Assembly: GCF_035751725.1 (NCBI RefSeq)
Contig: NZ_CP142104.1
Span: 2,914,001-2,978,000 of the forward strand
Direction of reading: 5' to 3'
DNA: 64,000 nucleotides
Source of the DNA: Pseudomonas frederiksbergensis
GTDB taxonomy: Bacteria; Pseudomonadota; Gammaproteobacteria; Pseudomonadales; Pseudomonadaceae
Part shown: positions 8,020 through 16,870 of the stretch, one piece after another
Layout of the letters: the number at the start of each line of letters is the position of its first letter
Position numbering within the stretch: the first letter of the stretch is position 1
Notes under the pieces: generated by a model
Seen by the model: only the letters and a program-made list of their open reading frames with translations
What the model was told of the DNA's origin: nothing
Databases searched by the model: none
Program-made: the position numbers and the translations under genes

Positions 8020-8610
8020 ATGACCGACGAACCGGTGATGCGTTCTGACGCCAAGAAAAATCGCGAACGGATATTGGAAGTAGCCGTGGTCGAGCTGACA
8101 AACGATCCGGCGGTCCCGCTGAGCACCATCGCCAAGAAGGCCGGCGTAGGGCAGGGCACGTTCTATCGCCACTTCGCCACTCGGGAGAAGTTGATCTTCG
8201 AGGTTTATCAGTTCGAAATGCAGCAGGTGGCCTCGCTGGCGGAACAGCTACTTGCCACAAGAACACCCAAGGAGGCCCTGCGAGAATGGATGGACTGCCT
8301 GGCGGAATACGCAATGACGAAGGCGGGACTTGCGACGGCGATACGCCAGGCGTCCGCTGCCTACGAGTTTCCTGGAAAATCGGGGTATGCACCGGTCCAG
8401 GAGGCCGCAGAGTTGCTTTTGAGGGCGAATGAAAAGGCCGGGACCATTCGTAGCGGGGTCACCCATGACGACTTTTTCCTGGCCATTGGTGGCATATGGC
8501 AAATGGATTGCCAAAGCGAATGGCGCCCGCGTCTTGCCAGATTGATGGACCTGGTCATGGATGGCTTATGCGCCGGCAGCCCTGAAAGCCTGAAGAAAAA
8601 CGACGTTTAG
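8020..8610 (+). CDS. TetR-family transcriptional repressor
   Basis: A 196-residue regulator. I choose the ATG at 8020 (MTDEPVMRSD) because AAGGAAAA lies about 9 bases before it; an upstream ATG at 7996 lies against the second operator and has no ribosome site. The N-terminal helix-turn-helix reads LSTIAKKAGVGQGTFYRHF, followed by a mostly helical ligand domain. The C-terminal region (IGGIWQMDCQSEWRPRLARLMDLVMDGL) resembles TetR proteins annotated with the SbtR-like C-terminal domain. It probably represses itself and the divergent SDR/NpdG-like genes through the two palindromes just upstream. Ligand unknown. Confidence 0.87.
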   Translation: MTDEPVMRSDAKKNRERILEVAVVELTNDPAVPLSTIAKKAGVGQGTFYRHFATREKLIFEVYQFEMQQVASLAEQLLATRTPKEALREWMDCLAEYAMTKAGLATAIRQASAAYEFPGKSGYAPVQEAAELLLRANEKAGTIRSGVTHDDFFLAIGGIWQMDCQSEWRPRLARLMDLVMDGLCAGSPESLKKNDV

Positions 8611-8704
8611 CATTCAGCGCCGGGCCGTCTTTGAGAGGGGCGGCCTCCCATTACATCTCTGCCGAGCAACGCAACGTGCGTTCGATTGCTTCTTGGAAGA
8701 TTGA

Positions 8705-8726
8705 CATATCGCTAAATCTCGATATG
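8705..8726. promoter_or_regulatory. Operator 1 of the ArsR regulator
   Basis: CATATCG-N8-CGATATG is a perfect inverted repeat ending 8 bases before the arsR-type ATG, so it overlaps the likely promoter or leader. The same half-site and spacing (ATATCG-N8-CGATAT) recur before the next gene at 9053-9072, which supports a common binding protein. Confidence 0.78.
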
Positions 8727-8734
8727 ATCGCGCC

Positions 8735-9037
8735 ATGGACTTGATCGAAATATTCAAAGCGCTCTCAAACCCTACGCGCCTTCAAATTCTGAAGGGGTTG
8801 AAGGATCCCGCAAAGAACTTCCCTCCGCAGGATGAAGGAGACGTTCTCACGGTAGGCGTCTGCGTCAGTAGTATCCAAGAAGGCATCGGACTGTCGCAGT
8901 CAACGGTGTCTGGTTACCTTGCAACGCTGCAACGGGTGGGCTTGGTCGAAGTCAGGCGCATCGGTCAGTGGACCTACTACAAACGCAATGAAGCGAACAT
9001 CAGAGCACTTGGCGACATCATAGGGAAAGAGCTGTAA
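8735..9037 (+). CDS. ArsR-family winged-helix repressor
   Basis: A 100-residue one-domain ArsR/SmtB regulator. LSNPTRLQILKGLKDP is the N-terminal helix region and LSQSTVSGYLATLQRVGLVEVRRIG is the recognition helix and wing. The metal-binding CxC pair of arsenic or cadmium sensors is absent; the only Cys is in GVCVSSIQEG (about residue 48), so it is likely a non-metal (redox or small-molecule) sensor. It lies between two copies of the same dyad and is followed after 63 bases by an alcohol dehydrogenase-like gene on the same strand. Autoregulation and control of that gene are inferred from the dyads. Confidence 0.87.
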   Translation: MDLIEIFKALSNPTRLQILKGLKDPAKNFPPQDEGDVLTVGVCVSSIQEGIGLSQSTVSGYLATLQRVGLVEVRRIGQWTYYKRNEANIRALGDIIGKEL

Positions 9038-9051
9038 TTTTTTTGCCGTAT

Positions 9052-9073
9052 GATATCGAGATATCCCGATATC
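9052..9073. promoter_or_regulatory. Operator 2 of the ArsR regulator
   Basis: GATATCG-N8-CGATATC is a perfect inverted repeat between the ArsR stop and the oxidoreductase ATG at 9101. It shares ATATCG-N8-CGATAT with the site upstream of the ArsR gene. It lies about 30 bases before the start codon, suitable for repression. Confidence 0.78.
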
Positions 9074-9100
9074 CATTTTTATCGATACGAGGATCTACTC

Positions 9101-10075
9101 ATGAAAGCAATGATACTTAAAGCATTTGGCGGCCCGGAATCGTTCGAACTGCGTGACGTGCCCAAGCCGGTGCCTCAGGCAGGACAGGTTCTTGTGCGGG
9201 TACATGCGACCTCCATCAACCCCTTGGACTACCAGGTTCGACGTGGCGATTATCCCGACCTGGTGCAATTGCCGACCATTACCGGACACGACGTATCGGG
9301 TGTCGTCGAAAAAGTCGGACCCGGTGTAACGAGCTTCGCTCCGGGCGACGAAGTCTGGTACACGCCGCAAATATTCGACGGTCCGGGAAGCTACGCCGAA
9401 TACCACGTCGCGGCCGAAAACATCATTGCGAAGAAGCCTTCCTCACTGACTCATCTTGAGGCGGCAAGCCTGACGCTGGTTGGCGGGACGGTATGGGAAG
9501 CCCTGGTCGTACGCGCAGCGCTCAGGGTGGGCGAGAGCATTCTCATACACGGTGGGGCGGGGGGTGTCGGCCATGTGGCGATCCAGGTGGCAAAAGCCAT
9601 GGGGGCGCGGGTGTACACGACCGTGCGCGAGACAAACGCCAAGTTTGCACGCAGCCTGGGTGCCGATGTGATTATCGATTATGAAAAAGAAGATTACGTC
9701 GACGCCGTTATTCGGGAAACCGGTGGCCGGGGGGTCGATGTCGTATTCGACACCATCGGCGGTAACACACTGTCACGCAGTCCGGACCTGCTCGCACAAC
9801 TTGGCCGTGTTGTCACGATCGTCGACATTGCCCAGCCACAAAACGTTGTCCAGGCCTGGGGCAAGAACGCGAGCTATCACTTCGTTTTCACCCGACAGAA
9901 CCGCGGCAAGCTCGACGAGTTGAGCACATTGGTAGAGCGCGGCCAGTTGCGACCACATGTTGGCGCGGTCTATTCGCTTGCCGATATCCCGCTCGCCCAT
10001 GCCCGGCTGGAAAGCGCCAACAACGGTATCCGAGGAAAAATCGCGATAGCGATCGAGCCATCGCTCATTTCGTAG
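9101..10075 (+). CDS. Quinone oxidoreductase-like MDR protein under ArsR control
   Basis: A 324-residue medium-chain dehydrogenase/reductase, started at ATG 9101 behind ACGAGGATC. The N-terminal catalytic domain (about 1-125) includes [18 protein letters not shown] and GDEVWYTPQ. The NADPH-binding fold has [16 protein letters not shown] and a nearby IDYEKEDY. No zinc-binding cysteines are seen. It is a second member of the same superfamily as the gene at 3549-4472 but is clearly different in sequence. The ArsR-type dyad sits in its upstream region, and a small ABM-domain gene follows 44 bases later, so the three probably form one regulon responding to a reactive organic compound. Confidence 0.86.
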   Translation: MKAMILKAFGGPESFELRDVPKPVPQAGQVLVRVHATSINPLDYQVRRGDYPDLVQLPTITGHDVSGVVEKVGPGVTSFAPGDEVWYTPQIFDGPGSYAEYHVAAENIIAKKPSSLTHLEAASLTLVGGTVWEALVVRAALRVGESILIHGGAGGVGHVAIQVAKAMGARVYTTVRETNAKFARSLGADVIIDYEKEDYVDAVIRETGGRGVDVVFDTIGGNTLSRSPDLLAQLGRVVTIVDIAQPQNVVQAWGKNASYHFVFTRQNRGKLDELSTLVERGQLRPHVGAVYSLADIPLAHARLESANNGIRGKIAIAIEPSLIS

Positions 10076-10119
10076 ATACAACCTGGATAACCATCCAAGC
10101 CATTTTTTCGAGGCACATC

Positions 10120-10464
10120 ATGATTTATGAAATCGCTCTGCTCCCGGTTCACAAAGAACGCATTGGCATGTTCCCGCGCGCATTCGCCGAGGTCGCTCCG
10201 TTGCTCACCCGCGCAAAGGGGTACCGCGGCCACTTGCTAGCGCAAGGGATTGAAACGCCCCAGCAATTCAACCTGATCGTGCGATGGCAATCACTGGAGG
10301 ATCACACGCCGGGTTTCGAAGAAAGCGAGGACAATCGGATGTTCATGAAGGGCTTGGAGGAATATTTTTCGGAAGAACCGAGGGTCTATCATATCCAGGA
10401 AACATCTTTTGCTACGGATGGATCTGATGGTTCGAACAGTCCCGTCAGCATCGGATGGACCTGA
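10120..10464 (+). CDS. Antibiotic biosynthesis monooxygenase (ABM) domain protein
   Basis: A 114-residue protein with a dimeric alpha/beta-barrel pattern: an N-terminal strand MIYEIALLPV, a helix FPRAFAEVAPLL, then strands GYRGHLLAQGIE and FNLIVRWQSLEDHT. This is the layout of the ABM family (YgiN-like quinol monooxygenases and heme-degrading relatives). An FxxSEDNRMF stretch (W/F-ES) is typical of the family. A CGAGGCA site precedes the ATG. It is downstream of the ArsR-controlled oxidoreductase and may act on the same quinone or aromatic compound. The residues after about 100 are low-complexity and probably a disordered tail. Confidence 0.75.
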   Translation: MIYEIALLPVHKERIGMFPRAFAEVAPLLTRAKGYRGHLLAQGIETPQQFNLIVRWQSLEDHTPGFEESEDNRMFMKGLEEYFSEEPRVYHIQETSFATDGSDGSNSPVSIGWT

Positions 10465-10627
10465 GTGCAGACAATACGGCAGTTGCTTGCGGGACGCGTC
10501 TTGCAGCGTGGCCCGCAACATTGCCATGGAAAAAATTCTGAGCAATCAGCCTTGCGTCTACGTCCAAACTCCTCAACGCATTCTTTAGATGCCAGAATCT
10601 CCTGACTGAATCGTTTTGGAAATCACC

Positions 10628-12481
10628 ATGCTTCGCGTATTTGAACAGCGACTCGATCCTTTTCCGCCTGACGAACTCCCTCCACCGCCCGACGGCCTGG
10701 CTCGGTTCCTGTGGGCATGCACGCGGGGCGCCCGTGGTTATGTCCTGGCGTTCGCGCTGCTCAGCGCCGGTGTGTCGATTTACGAAGCCTGGCTGTTTTC
10801 ATTTCTCGGCCAGGTCGTGGATTTGCTGTCGACCTGGCAGTCAGGCGGCGATGCGGCAGCCCAGGAGAGTCGAGTGCTGTGGGGGATCGGCATCATGCTG
10901 GTGACCAGTATTGGGCTGGTTGCGTTGCGCACGATGGTGCAGCACCAGATATTGGCGATCAACTTGCCGTTGCGCCTGCGCTGGGATTTCCATCGATTGA
11001 TGCTGCGACAAAGCCTGTCGTTCTTCTCGGATGAATTCTCCGGCCGGGTCACCACCAAGGTGATGCAAACGGCGCTGTCGGTGCGCGAGGTGCTGTTCAC
11101 CCTCATCGAGATCGTTCCCGGGATCGGCGTGTATTTCATTGCGATCATCGCCCTGGCCGGCGGATTTGACCTGAAGCTGATGCTGCCTTTCCTTGCCTGG
11201 GTGGTCTTGTTCGGTATTGCCATGCGGTACTTCGTGCCGCGCCTGGAGAAAGTCGGGCAGGAACAGGCCAATGCGCGATCGTCGATGACAGGGCGTGTTT
11301 CGGACGCCTACACCAACATCACCACGGTAAAGCTGTTCTCCCACTCCAAGCGCGAAGCGCATTTTGCCCGTGCTGCCATGGAGGATTTCAAGCAAACCGG
11401 CTTTCGCCAGATGCGCCTGGTCAGCCAGTTCGAAATCGTCAACCAGGCCTTGGTGGTCGGGTTGATCATGGGGTCGGGCGGGTATGCCCTGTGGCTTTGG
11501 CATCAAGGTGAAGTCGGCACCGGGGCCGTCGCGGCGATCACTGCCATGGCGTTGCGCATCAATGGCATGTCGCACTGGATCATGTGGCAAATGACCTCGC
11601 TGTTCGAGAGCATCGGTACCGTGCAGGATGGCATGGAGACCCTGACCCGTGGCCCCAAGGTGCAGGATGCGCCGAATGCCGGCGTGCTGGTAACCACCGG
11701 TGGTGCGGTAACGTTCGACAACGTGAGTTTCAATTACAACGGTGAACGCCAGGTGCTCGATGGCCTGAGCCTGAGCATTCGCCCAGGGGAAAGGATTGGT
11801 CTGGTAGGCCGCTCCGGTGCCGGGAAATCCACGCTGATCAACCTGCTGCTGCGTTTCTATGACGTGGACAGCGGCGAGATTCGAATCGATGGGCAGAACA
11901 TCGCGCACGTCACCCAGGACAGCTTGCGCAGCGCCATCGGCATGGTCACCCAGGACACGTCGCTGCTGCACCGGTCCATCCGCGACAACATCGCCTATGG
12001 CCGCCCTGACGCGACGGAGGAACAGATCCGCAGCGCAGCGGCCAGCGCCCAGGCCGATGGGTTCATCAACCAACTGAGCGATAAGCAAGGTCACTCCGGC
12101 TATGACACCCTCGTGGGCGAACGTGGCATCAAGCTTTCGGGCGGCCAGCGGCAACGCATCGCCATCGCCCGGGTAATGCTCAAGAATGCCCCGATTTTGC
12201 TGCTTGACGAAGCCACCAGCGCGCTGGACTCCGAAGTCGAGGTCGCCATCCAGGAGAGCCTTGACGAAATGATGAAGGGCAAGACGGTGATCGCCATTGC
12301 GCATCGGCTGTCGACGATCGCGGCTATGGACCGGCTTATCGTGATGGATGAAGGGCGAATTATCGAGCAAGGCACCCACAGCGAATTGCTCGGGAAGAAC
12401 GGGACTTATGCGCGGCTCTGGCATCACCAGAGTGGCGGGTTTCTGGGTGAGGATCAGGGGGTGGTTGAGGCGGTGGAGTAG
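10628..12481 (+). CDS. ABC exporter half-transporter (fused permease-ATPase)
   Basis: A 617-residue type IV ABC exporter from the ATG at 10628 (GGA 8 bases upstream). The transmembrane domain with six segments spans about 35-330 (for example YVLAFALLSAGVSIYEAWLF and VYFIAIIALAGGF). The ATPase domain has Walker A GRSGAGKST, the signature LSGGQRQR, Walker B ILLLDEATSALDSE and the H-loop IAHRLST. It belongs with multidrug or lipid exporters of the MsbA/YddA-like group and probably works as a homodimer. Cargo is unknown. A gap of about 160 bases upstream contains a weak hairpin (TTGCGGG...CCCGCAA, about 10485-10519), so it is likely transcribed on its own. Confidence 0.9.
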   Translation: MLRVFEQRLDPFPPDELPPPPDGLARFLWACTRGARGYVLAFALLSAGVSIYEAWLFSFLGQVVDLLSTWQSGGDAAAQESRVLWGIGIMLVTSIGLVALRTMVQHQILAINLPLRLRWDFHRLMLRQSLSFFSDEFSGRVTTKVMQTALSVREVLFTLIEIVPGIGVYFIAIIALAGGFDLKLMLPFLAWVVLFGIAMRYFVPRLEKVGQEQANARSSMTGRVSDAYTNITTVKLFSHSKREAHFARAAMEDFKQTGFRQMRLVSQFEIVNQALVVGLIMGSGGYALWLWHQGEVGTGAVAAITAMALRINGMSHWIMWQMTSLFESIGTVQDGMETLTRGPKVQDAPNAGVLVTTGGAVTFDNVSFNYNGERQVLDGLSLSIRPGERIGLVGRSGAGKSTLINLLLRFYDVDSGEIRIDGQNIAHVTQDSLRSAIGMVTQDTSLLHRSIRDNIAYGRPDATEEQIRSAAASAQADGFINQLSDKQGHSGYDTLVGERGIKLSGGQRQRIAIARVMLKNAPILLLDEATSALDSEVEVAIQESLDEMMKGKTVIAIAHRLSTIAAMDRLIVMDEGRIIEQGTHSELLGKNGTYARLWHHQSGGFLGEDQGVVEAVE

Positions 12482-12528
12482 GCGAGAGCTCTAACCCACT
12501 TCACTGGAGCACAACCAGCGCATCACTT

Positions 12529-13701
12529 CTACACAACCGCCACCCGACTTCCGCTCATGTAACACAGCAGCCCGCCGATGGCGGTCAGTGCGCTCAAGGC
12601 ATAGAACATCGTCGGTGCCGGGGTATGTAGCAGCAGGTAGCCGCAGATGACCGGGCTCAGGGCGCCACCGAGGGCTGCCAGGTTTTGTGCGCCGTAGTAG
12701 CTGCCGCGCAGTTCTTCCGGGGCCAGGGTATCGACGAAAAGGAATTCGGCCGGGTAGATGATCATTTCACCGAGGGTGAATATGAACATGGCCGCGCACC
12801 AGGTCAGCATATCGTCCGCCAGGCTGAAGCCGATCAGGCCCAGGATGAACAGGCTGGTGCCTACGGCAATCCAATAGCGCAACTTCTCGCGGTCGAGGAA
12901 CCGGCCGATCTGGTATTGCAACAGAATGACTGTGATTGCGTTGCAGGCGAGCAGGGCGGCCATGATTTGCAACGCGCGCTCGGAGTCGTGGGTCACCAGC
13001 AGATACTGTGACAGATAGAGAGTAAAGCGGCCGTGTACCACCGTGCTGAGTAGACAGCCGCAGGTGAACATGATCAGGGTGCGGTCATTTTTCAGGGTAT
13101 TCAGCGTCGTGAGGAAACTGGGCGGCGTCGACGTGGCCGGTTTCGATGCGGGGTCCGCAGGAATGCCGGTCATCAGGAAAATGCTCGCAAACGCGATGCT
13201 CCCGGCGATCAGGAAGGGTGCGATCGGATAGACGCCGGCAATCACCACGCCGAGCATGGGGCCTGTGGCATAGCCAATGTTGGTCAGGGTGTAGCGCAGA
13301 GAAAACGCCTTGGCCCGCTGGCCGATCGGCAGGTTTTCGCTGAGGATCGCCTTGGAGCCGATCAGGAACAACGCGGACGCGGTCTCGGTGATGACGACGG
13401 TCAGGGTGGTCAGGTAAAGGTTTTCGGCAAAGGTCAGCAGCACGAAGCCGATGGCGCTGGAGAGCATCGCCAGGATCAGCAACCGACGTTTTTCCAGGCG
13501 ATCGATGACGTAGCCACCGTACAGGGCCAACAGGGTGGCGGTGAACACCGCGATGCCGAGCAGCAAGCCAACGTCCTGTTGGTCGAGGCCCAACTTATTG
13601 CTCAGGAACAGCGTGAGCAAGGGGCTGGTGATGGCGCGGCTGACCACGATGGTCAGTGAGACGATCATCAAGCGTCGTATGACGAGCGAGTAAGTGGCCA
13701 C
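12529..13701 (-). CDS. MFS transporter (MdtH/YdeE-like)
   Basis: A 390-residue, 12-helix major facilitator. The cytoplasmic loop after helix 2 reads GGYVIDRLEKRRLLI, and GSYYGAQNLAALGGALSPV lies in the C-terminal half. I place the start at GTG 13701, 17 bases after the MmgE/PrpD stop and downstream of AAGGAC; codons further upstream in the same frame lie mostly inside that gene. The start is uncertain. It is the last gene of the reverse-strand island beginning near 21059. It may export an end product or import the substrate alongside the ABC system. Confidence 0.82.
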   Translation of the reverse strand: MATYSLVIRRLMIVSLTIVVSRAITSPLLTLFLSNKLGLDQQDVGLLLGIAVFTATLLALYGGYVIDRLEKRRLLILAMLSSAIGFVLLTFAENLYLTTLTVVITETASALFLIGSKAILSENLPIGQRAKAFSLRYTLTNIGYATGPMLGVVIAGVYPIAPFLIAGSIAFASIFLMTGIPADPASKPATSTPPSFLTTLNTLKNDRTLIMFTCGCLLSTVVHGRFTLYLSQYLLVTHDSERALQIMAALLACNAITVILLQYQIGRFLDREKLRYWIAVGTSLFILGLIGFSLADDMLTWCAAMFIFTLGEMIIYPAEFLFVDTLAPEELRGSYYGAQNLAALGGALSPVICGYLLLHTPAPTMFYALSALTAIGGLLCYMSGSRVAVV

Positions 13702-13717
13702 GGTGATGCAAATGTCC

Positions 13718-15094
13718 TTATTCAGATATCGGTTCTCGCCACGACGACCCAAGCCAGCGTTCCAGTGTGCGGACGGATTCCATTTCTTCAATGCACTGCA
13801 GTTGTTCCATCAGTCCAGCCGCCTGTTCGGGTGGCATCACCCGCGTCGCCAAGTCGAGAAACTTCTCTTCCAGGGCCACATCAGTCAGTGGATTACCCGG
13901 CGCCCCCGATGGCACGTCTACGCACAGGCTCGCCTGCCGACCCTCCACGGTCCGCAGCGTCACCACCGGCTCGCCATCCTCGGACAGGCGTGGGTCTACT
14001 TCAAGATGGATGCGCGACATCCACTGGCCCATGCGTGGATCGCTGCGCTGCAGATCGCCATAAGCCTGCAATCGACAATGCCCCTGCACCAGTTGCGCCG
14101 CCAAGGCGTACGGCAGGCTCATTTGTGCGCCGGCAAGGGTGGTGACGTCCCGACCGCCACACATGCGGTGGAGAAACCCGCTTAGCGAAACGTGTACGTC
14201 TTCGACCTTGTCGAGCCGTACGTTCAATTGATCCAGCAGCAGGCCCAGGGCGTCGATGGCCGAATGCGTGCCTCGGCAGGACGCGTAGGGTTTGATCGAG
14301 CAGCGGGCGAGCTTCCAGGCCATGCCGAGGTCGGCATCCAGCGCTTCGGGTGTTGAAGTTGCCGGAGCCAGGGTTTTCAGGAAGCCACCCCAGACGTCGT
14401 CGAATAACTGCGTCGGGCCACTGATGCCTTGCTGGGCAAATCGCGCCGCCGACAGGCCACCTTCCGCGGCGCGTCCGCTGTGCAGTTTCTTGCTTTGCGA
14501 GCCGTCGTGAATAAAGGCCCATAAGCCGCCACTGAAGCTGCCGGCGATGCCCAGGGCCGAAAGGGTCTGGCGCGCATCCAGGCCGAGGACACGTGCGCAG
14601 GCGGCGGCTGCTCCGAACACGCCACAGGTCGCGGTGGAATGCCAGCCGGCGCCGTTGTGGGCGGAATAACCGCCGCAGGATTCGAGCACCCGACGGCCCA
14701 CTTCGTAGCCGATCACGACCGCGTTGACGAATTCGCGACCGGTTATTGGCTGTGAGATCAACGTCATTGCCGCCATCACTGCTGGCAGGACGACGGCGCC
14801 GGAATGATCGCAACCACCGGTATCATCCAGCTCCAGGGCATGGGCGGCCACGCCGTTGAGCATCGCCGCCTGAGATGCGCAAACCTTCGCGCCAGTGCCC
14901 CAGACCGGTACGTTTCCTGCCTCCCCCGCGAAGACCGTGCGTGCCTGCTCGGCGACACCGCTGTCGGCGCCGGCCAGCGCTGCGCCGAACGTATCGAGGA
15001 TGTGCCGCTTGGCTTGTGCCACCAATGCATGTGGTAGATCTTCGAATCGCAGGTCAACACACCATCGCGCCAGGCGTTGCAAGCGTTCGCTCAT
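13718..15094 (-). CDS. MmgE/PrpD-family protein (dehydratase or epimerase type)
   Basis: A 458-residue MmgE/PrpD protein starting at the ATG at 15094, which overlaps the stop of the deacetylase-like gene (ATGA). Family features are AAHALELDDT near residue 86, the N-terminal helical stretch DLPHALVAQAKRHILDTFGA, WHSTATCGVFGAAAA and SIKPYASCRGTHSAID. The superfamily includes 2-methylcitrate dehydratase, aconitate decarboxylase and iminodisuccinate epimerase. With a C-N lyase of the argininosuccinate-lyase family in the same island, the epimerase role on an N-substituted aspartate is an attractive inference. The exact reaction cannot be read from sequence. Confidence 0.82.
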   Translation of the reverse strand: MSERLQRLARWCVDLRFEDLPHALVAQAKRHILDTFGAALAGADSGVAEQARTVFAGEAGNVPVWGTGAKVCASQAAMLNGVAAHALELDDTGGCDHSGAVVLPAVMAAMTLISQPITGREFVNAVVIGYEVGRRVLESCGGYSAHNGAGWHSTATCGVFGAAAACARVLGLDARQTLSALGIAGSFSGGLWAFIHDGSQSKKLHSGRAAEGGLSAARFAQQGISGPTQLFDDVWGGFLKTLAPATSTPEALDADLGMAWKLARCSIKPYASCRGTHSAIDALGLLLDQLNVRLDKVEDVHVSLSGFLHRMCGGRDVTTLAGAQMSLPYALAAQLVQGHCRLQAYGDLQRSDPRMGQWMSRIHLEVDPRLSEDGEPVVTLRTVEGRQASLCVDVPSGAPGNPLTDVALEEKFLDLATRVMPPEQAAGLMEQLQCIEEMESVRTLERWLGSSWREPISE

Positions 15095-15993
15095 GAAACA
15101 GAGCCCCATGAAACAGAGCCCCGATAATGTCGCTCATAGACCGACGCCGGATGGTCTTCAGCAACCGGCCCTGCGGTTGCGGCCCACCACTGCGCGACCT
15201 TAGCGCCGGTGGCGATCCACACGTCATCGTGTTGTTGGATGCCCTTGATCAACTCACGCAGCACGCCTATCCGTCCCGGCGTGGCGATGATTTCCGGGTG
15301 CAGGCGAAGCACGTAGCAAAGGCCAAACCGGTGAAACCCTGCGAAGTCCATTTGCAGGTTGCCCAGGGTGTGGCTGTAGGAGGCGATTCGTGATTGTGCG
15401 GGTGGCACCGCCGGGCTCAGGTTGAAGGCGAAGTAAGGCTCATCCTCCAGTTCATAGTGCAGCGGCACTTCAATCACGCTGGGAGCAGTCGGGTGAGCGA
15501 ATGGCAAGTCATCGCCGCGCCACGATGAAGACCAGCGAATACCCTGGTCTTTCAAGGCCTCTATGAACCCCGGCGCGCCATTGCCCGCCGGGATTCGGAA
15601 ACCGACCGGGCGCTGGCCGGTCAGCCTGGCCAGGGTTTCGCAGCCCTTGGCGATGTCGTCGCTTTGCGCCATCAGGTCCAGCGTGTCGTAGTCCTGATGA
15701 CGGTAGCCGGCGCAGGCAACTTCATGACCATCGGCCAGGATCGCCTGGATGTGCCCAGGGTTTTGCTCGGCAACAATACCGGGGACAAACCAACTGCTGG
15801 GCACGCCAAGTTCCCTGAACAGGCCGAGCAAACGCTCCACGCCGCGCTGGGTACCGTAGCGCCATACCGACAGGGTCTTTTCGCGCCCGGCGACTTCCGA
15901 GGCCTGCGTGAGAATACCGTGGATATCGTTGTAGTCGACGGTCAGTACCACGGCGCAGCGATAGCCGTTCGGCCAGATTGGAATGTCAACCAT
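15091..15993 (-). CDS. NodB-fold hydrolase paralog A, first metal His missing
   Basis: A 300-residue polysaccharide deacetylase/PuuE-like protein from ATG 15993 (AAGGAG upstream). It shares a common layout with the neighbouring paralog: VLTVDYND (Asp20), SSWFVPGIV and GHEVACAGYRHQ at 89-100. The paralog has HGYKH at 95-99, while here residue 95 is Ala, so the first metal-binding His of the NodB H-xxx-H motif is lost and His99 is kept. It may be a non-metal amidohydrolase (as PuuE allantoinase is reported to be) or an inactive partner. The C-terminal end carries an in-frame duplication (GSVSWGSVS). It overlaps both neighbours, so it is in the operon. Confidence 0.82.
   Translation of the reverse strand: MVDIPIWPNGYRCAVVLTVDYNDIHGILTQASEVAGREKTLSVWRYGTQRGVERLLGLFRELGVPSSWFVPGIVAEQNPGHIQAILADGHEVACAGYRHQDYDTLDLMAQSDDIAKGCETLARLTGQRPVGFRIPAGNGAPGFIEALKDQGIRWSSSWRGDDLPFAHPTAPSVIEVPLHYELEDEPYFAFNLSPAVPPAQSRIASYSHTLGNLQMDFAGFHRFGLCYVLRLHPEIIATPGRIGVLRELIKGIQQHDDVWIATGAKVAQWWAATAGPVAEDHPASVYERHYRGSVSWGSVS
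15093..15122. repeat. 15-bp perfect tandem duplication
   Basis: ATGAAACAGAGCCCC occurs twice in direct succession (15093-15107 and 15108-15122). It lies at the very end of paralog A, adds five residues to its tail, and runs into the start codon of the MmgE/PrpD gene. It looks like a recent slippage event. Confidence 0.9.
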
Positions 15994-16828
15994 GATGATG
16001 CTCCTTGAGCCACCACCGGGCGACGTCACGGCAGGTGGCGAACCACACGTCGTCACGGGTGCGCATGTATTCGAAGAGTTTTTCCAGCAGCAGGATGCGG
16101 CCCGGCTTACCGGTAATCTTGGGGTGGAAGAGGGTGGTCAGGCATAACCCTTCATCCATGGCGCCGTCGTATTCGCGGCACCAGTTATCCAGGGTCAGCG
16201 CGTAACTGGCGGTGCGATCCAGCCCGGAAGGGAAGTTCGGTGCGCGGGTGTAGGCGAGGGAGGCGTAATCGTCCATTTCCCAGCGACCAGGAATTTCCAC
16301 CAGTGGCGTACCGAACCCCGGCACGTTCACCAGGTACGGCCGGTCATCGCCGCGCATGCTGCTGGAGTAGGTAACACCCGCCTCCACCAGCATGGCCGGG
16401 GTTTCGGCGCGCCAGTCGCCGGACGGCGTACGAAAGCCTTCGGCGCGAATATTCAGGTGTTTCCAGAACACCTCGCGAGAGATCTTCATCACGTCCTTCT
16501 GCTGTTCCAGCGTCAGGGCGTAAAAAGATTCGTGTTTGTAACCGTGATAAGCCACTTCATGGCCGCGCTCGACAATCGCCTGGCATTGTCTCGGCCAGTT
16601 CTCCACGACCCAGGCCGGGACGAAGAACGTCGTTGGGATACGGAACTCATCCAGTAGGTCCAGCAGGCGTGGCAGCGCCCGGTAAGGACCGTAGCCGCCG
16701 AACCCGAAGTACTCGGGCTTGCGCCAGATCGATCCGTTGAGCATGGCATCACCGGTCGGGCCATCGAGGTCGAAGGCCAGGGCGAGGCAGGCCTTGTGCG
16801 GGGTGGGCCAGGTGGGTAAGGAGGACAT
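15986..16828 (-). CDS. NodB-fold hydrolase paralog B (PuuE/cyclic-imidase-like)
   Basis: A 280-residue polysaccharide deacetylase-family protein. I choose the ATG at 16828 (GGAGTGCTAGCG before it); a GTG at 16837 falls in the ribosome site. Visible motifs are LAFDLDGPTGD (Asp20, Asp22), TTFFVPAWV, GHEVAYHGYKHE with His95 and His99, GFRTPSGDWR and the late LFHPKITGKPGR. The late His and the large N-terminal loop with GFGGYGPYR are usual for the allantoinase/imidase-like branch that acts on cyclic amides rather than chitin. Its stop overlaps the start of paralog A by 8 bases. The pair may form a heteromer or act in sequence on one substrate. Confidence 0.85.
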   Translation of the reverse strand: MSSLPTWPTPHKACLALAFDLDGPTGDAMLNGSIWRKPEYFGFGGYGPYRALPRLLDLLDEFRIPTTFFVPAWVVENWPRQCQAIVERGHEVAYHGYKHESFYALTLEQQKDVMKISREVFWKHLNIRAEGFRTPSGDWRAETPAMLVEAGVTYSSSMRGDDRPYLVNVPGFGTPLVEIPGRWEMDDYASLAYTRAPNFPSGLDRTASYALTLDNWCREYDGAMDEGLCLTTLFHPKITGKPGRILLLEKLFEYMRTRDDVWFATCRDVARWWLKEHHHG

Positions 16829-16870
16829 CGCTAGCACTCCAATAATCTACAGATAAACCACAATCCCCAT

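Noticed and set aside
8611..8734. Possible terminator GGCCG...CGGCC after the TetR gene
   Set aside because: Stem is short with a long loop and no T-run follows; not strong enough to list.
10841..12427. A 528-codon reverse-strand open frame across the ABC exporter
   Set aside because: Same reason: antisense to a gene with all ABC motifs, no ribosome site and His/Gln-rich translation.
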